Below, one piece after another: positions 54,421-55,906 of a DNA stretch of 55,906 nucleotides; position 1 is the first letter of the stretch, and every line of letters begins with the position of its first letter. Location: NCBI GenBank assembly GCA_947475715.1, contig CANJNY010000018.1, positions 1 to 55,906 on the forward strand. Direction: 5' to 3'. Origin of the DNA: Prolixibacteraceae bacterium. Lineage in GTDB: Bacteria > Bacteroidota > Bacteroidia > Bacteroidales > Prolixibacteraceae. The position numbers and the translations under genes are program-made. The notes under the pieces were generated by a model. That model searched no databases and was not told the origin of the DNA. It saw nothing but the letters and a program-made list of their open reading frames with translations.

Positions 54421-55381
54421 TTATTGCCACCCATCGGCTTTCGTCCAATTCAGCACCTACGACCTGAATTACTTCTCCTGCCAATAATGCACCGATCATT
54501 CCGCATTTTTCGAGGTGATGGCCGGCAGCTAATCCGGAAAGGAATCCAGCCGCAAAGAAGTCCCCTGCCCCGGTGGTATCCACCACGATTGCCCCCTTGA
54601 TTGTAGGGATATGCCATTTCTGAGAACCTTGCTGAACAAAAGCGCCCTCCTTCCCAACCTTAACTACTGCAATATCGCAACGACCTGCCAGATTTTCAAG
54701 CGCCGCTTCAGGCACTAAGCCGGTAAACGATTTTGCCTCCTCCTCATTTGCAAAAACAATATCGATATAATTATCCACAAGTTCATTGAGTATATCCATA
54801 TTTGCCTCTACAACATTGAAGCTTGCCAGATCAAGGGCGATTGCCAAACCGGCAGCCTTTGCGGCTGAAGCTGCAGCCATAATCAAAGCATGGTTAAATA
54901 CGAGATATCCTTCGATAAAGAACAAGTCATAGCCTGAAAAAAGATCTTCCGTTATGTCATCCGGGCCCATCTCGACAGCTGCCCCCAGATAAGTAGCAAA
55001 AGTCCGTTCACCGTCAGGACTCACAAATCCGACTGCACGGCCAGTTGGAAGTTCAATTTCCTTTAGGACGACGCCAATACCCCGTTTAACCATCTCGTTC
55101 TTAAATAAGCCACCAAGGTCATCAGAACCAATTGAACCCACATATCCGCATTCAGCACCCATTGCAGCGATTCCATTAATGGCATTTGCCACCGACCCCC
55201 CGGTAGCAATCTTAATATTAAGATGTGAAATCTCCTTTTGAATTCTGGCCGAGAGATCCCCATCGACGAGGGTCATCCCCCCTTTTGGAAGATCTAGACC
55301 ATTGATTATCTGATCATCTTCAGGCAGCACCAGGATGTCCATCAGTGCATTTCCGATTCCCAATATCTTCAAATTTCCCAT
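54398..55381 (-). CDS. PfkB-family carbohydrate/adenosine kinase
   Basis: 327-residue ribokinase-fold kinase. It has the N-terminal NALMDILV, the PfkB signature region GGSVANAINGIAAMGAECGYVG, and DTTGAGDFFAAGFL with the catalytic Asp and anion hole. The closest known group by layout is the adenosine kinase/ribokinase branch common in Bacteroidota; substrate preference (adenosine or a sugar) cannot be fixed by eye. Its last six codons form half of the terminator shared with tyrS. An exact promoter box lies 28-35 nt upstream. Confidence 0.88.
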   Translation of the reverse strand: MGNLKILGIGNALMDILVLPEDDQIINGLDLPKGGMTLVDGDLSARIQKEISHLNIKIATGGSVANAINGIAAMGAECGYVGSIGSDDLGGLFKNEMVKRGIGVVLKEIELPTGRAVGFVSPDGERTFATYLGAAVEMGPDDITEDLFSGYDLFFIEGYLVFNHALIMAAASAAKAAGLAIALDLASFNVVEANMDILNELVDNYIDIVFANEEEAKSFTGLVPEAALENLAGRCDIAVVKVGKEGAFVQQGSQKWHIPTIKGAIVVDTTGAGDFFAAGFLSGLAAGHHLEKCGMIGALLAGEVIQVVGAELDESRWVAIKKQVELL

Positions 55382-55408
55382 TTTGTCAATTTTTTTCGAA
55401 TAATTTTA

Positions 55409-55416
55409 CAAATATA
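55409..55416 (-). promoter_or_regulatory. -7 box for the PfkB kinase gene
   Basis: The minus strand reads TATATTTG, an exact TAnnTTTG match, 28 nt before the ATG. Confidence 0.55.
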
Positions 55417-55439
55417 TTTTAGATTTCTGAAAAACTTAC

Positions 55440-55447
55440 TACTTTTG
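55440..55447 (+). promoter_or_regulatory. -7 box for the tRNA-Asn region
   Basis: TACTTTTG, an exact TAnnTTTG match, is 45 nt before the tRNA-like relic at 55492 and 151 nt before tRNA-Asn. If it is the tRNA promoter, the relic lies inside the primary transcript. Confidence 0.5.
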
Positions 55448-55491
55448 CAACGCTTTGAAAGAAATACATGACAAAGCAAAAGAATAAAAAT

Positions 55492-55556
55492 TCCTTAGTA
55501 GCTTCCCGAAAATTCGGGATTAGAGCGGTCCCGAAAGTTCGGGATTAATCTGTAGG
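55492..55556 (+). pseudogene. tRNA-Asn relic with two palindrome-replaced arms
   Basis: Aligned to the intact tRNA-Asn at 55598, this copy keeps the 5' acceptor/linker CCTTAGTAGCT, the TTAGAGCGG D-stem side and TTAATCTGTAGG. The D-loop segment CAGTTGG is replaced by the palindrome TCCCGAAAATTCGGGA (55504-55519), and the anticodon segment CGGACTG by TCCCGAAAGTTCGGGA (55529-55544). The T-arm and 3' acceptor are missing. It cannot make a tRNA. In each case 7 nt ending just before a TTA are replaced by 16 nt. Confidence 0.8.
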
Positions 55557-55597
55557 AATTTTCAAATAAAAGTTCTTATTAGATTTAAAAATATTAT

Positions 55598-55671
55598 TCC
55601 TTAGTAGCTCAGTTGGTTAGAGCGGCGGACTGTTAATCCGTAGGTCGTAGGTTCAAGTCCTACCTGAGGAG
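55598..55671 (+). tRNA. tRNA-Asn (anticodon GTT)
   Basis: A complete 74-nt cloverleaf. The acceptor stem TCCTTAG/CTGAGGA has one G-U pair, followed by discriminator G at 55671. The D-arm is GCTC/GAGC, the anticodon stem GCGGA/TCCGT with loop CTGTTAA (anticodon GTT at 55632-55634), and the T-arm GTAGG-TTCAAGT-CCTAC. CCA is not encoded. It is flanked on both sides by altered copies of itself and followed by a terminator. Confidence 0.96.
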
Positions 55672-55675
55672 CTTT

Positions 55676-55710
55676 AAAGGCTGAAATCGAAAGATTTTGG
55701 CCTTTTCTGT
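55676..55710 (+). terminator. Intrinsic terminator of tRNA-Asn
   Basis: A 13-bp stem (55676-55688 with 55693-55705, including two G-U pairs) with a GAAA tetraloop, followed by TCTGTTTTT. An identical hairpin occurs 118 bp later (55794-55823) inside the second tandem unit. Confidence 0.88.
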
Positions 55711-55712
55711 TT

Positions 55713-55788
55713 TTAGGCAGTTGGTTAGAGTGGTCCCGAAACTTCGGGATTAATCCGTAGGTCGTATCCCGAACTCTCGGGATGGGGA
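55713..55788 (+). pseudogene. Chimeric tRNA-Asn relic, palindromes in anticodon and T arms (copy 1)
   Basis: It keeps CAGTTGGTTAGAG of the D-arm, TTAATCCGTAGGTCGTA of the anticodon 3' side and variable region, and a near-copy of the acceptor 3' strand. The anticodon 5' strand is replaced by TCCCGAAACTTCGGGA (55734-55749), and the whole T-arm (15 nt) by TCCCGAACTCTCGGGA (55767-55782). The 5' acceptor strand is also lost. It lacks anticodon GTT pairing and a TTC loop, so it is not a working tRNA. Confidence 0.8.
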
Positions 55789-55906
55789 GCTTTAAAGGCT
55801 GAAATCGAAAGATTTTGGCCTTTTCTGTTTTTAGGCAGTTGGTTAGAGTGGTCCCGAAACTTCGGGATTAATCCGTAGGTCGTATCCCGAACTCTCGGGA
55901 TGAGGA
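55789..55906 (+). repeat. 118-bp tandem unit, copy 2 (runs to window end)
   Basis: Second head-to-tail copy of the unit at 55671-55788, ending exactly at the last base of the window, so the array may continue beyond it. Confidence 0.9.
55831..55906 (+). pseudogene. Chimeric tRNA-Asn relic (copy 2)
   Basis: Same structure as the relic at 55713-55788, with palindromes at 55852-55867 (anticodon site) and 55885-55900 (T-arm site). It ends TGAGGA, identical to the true tRNA 3' acceptor strand, whereas copy 1 ends TGGGGA. Confidence 0.8.

Larger units (their letters stand above)
55671..55788 (+). repeat. 118-bp tandem unit, copy 1 (terminator plus chimeric tRNA relic)
   Basis: Starts at the tRNA-Asn discriminator base and is repeated head to tail at 55789-55906 with a single visible difference (g at 55785, a at 55903). 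Each unit holds the tRNA terminator hairpin followed by an altered tRNA-Asn body. The pattern fits tandem duplication of a tRNA-plus-terminator block. Confidence 0.9.

Noticed and set aside
55492-55906. CRISPR array
   Set aside because: Repeat units are tRNA-derived with no variable spacers and no cas genes.

Overview
The window looks like chromosomal DNA of a member of the phylum Bacteroidota, most likely Bacteroidales/Marinilabiliales. This is inferred from -7 promoter boxes of the TAnnTTTG type in front of many genes, a UpxY-type NusG paralogue opening a polysaccharide locus, the long three-domain IspG, a GldA-like ABC ATPase, DUF6807/DUF1080/Gfo-Idh-MocA glycoside genes, GH95/GH106 enzymes and many SPII lipoproteins. 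No rRNA, phage, transposase, SusC/SusD pair or CRISPR array is visible.

Layout. 1-774: gene-free, with a 101-bp direct repeat carrying a strong hairpin and degenerate dispersed repeats. 775-4142: a secreted GH35 beta-galactosidase and a class V aminotransferase (cysteine-desulfurase-like). 4211-7946: a CarH/LitR-like MerR-B12 regulator and a six-domain fasciclin lipoprotein made by a 1254-bp internal duplication, with an apparent frameshift in its signal peptide. 8599-13796: four minus-strand genes alternating exported Gfo/Idh/MocA oxidoreductases with DUF6807 proteins. 14159-23851: GH106 alpha-L-rhamnosidase, a WecA/TagO-like transferase, an SRAP protein, a double-DUF1080 protein and a GH95 alpha-fucosidase. 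24256-28428: the start of a surface-polysaccharide locus (UpxY, second WecA-like transferase, VanZ-like, RfbA, RfbC). 28559-36106: DUF4625-like lipoprotein, class A penicillin-binding protein, IspG, GldA and MetK, the last behind a strongly structured leader. 36166-42142: CzcCBA-type heavy-metal efflux operon headed by a His-rich membrane protein. 42305-48626: complete histidine-to-glutamate operon (hutH, hutU, hutI, ftcD). 48783-55381: deoxynucleoside kinase, GH3-family protein, CvpA, exported class I glutamine amidotransferase, TyrS and a PfkB sugar/adenosine kinase. 55440-55906: a tRNA-Asn gene surrounded by relic copies whose arms are replaced by a 16-bp palindrome.

How the genes work together. 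The exported glycosidases with oxidoreductase, DUF6807 and DUF1080 proteins suggest glycan breakdown that combines ordinary hydrolysis with an oxidise-then-cleave (3-keto-glycoside) route. The hut operon feeds glutamate and C1-folate. UpxY, the WecA-like enzyme and RfbA/C begin a capsule or exopolysaccharide pathway whose rfbB and rfbD lie elsewhere.

The observations most worth following are the palindrome-swapped tRNA-Asn copies at the right edge, the switch-like leader of metK, and the exported oxidoreductase/DUF6807 cluster. All family assignments were made by reading translated sequence; no database search was run.
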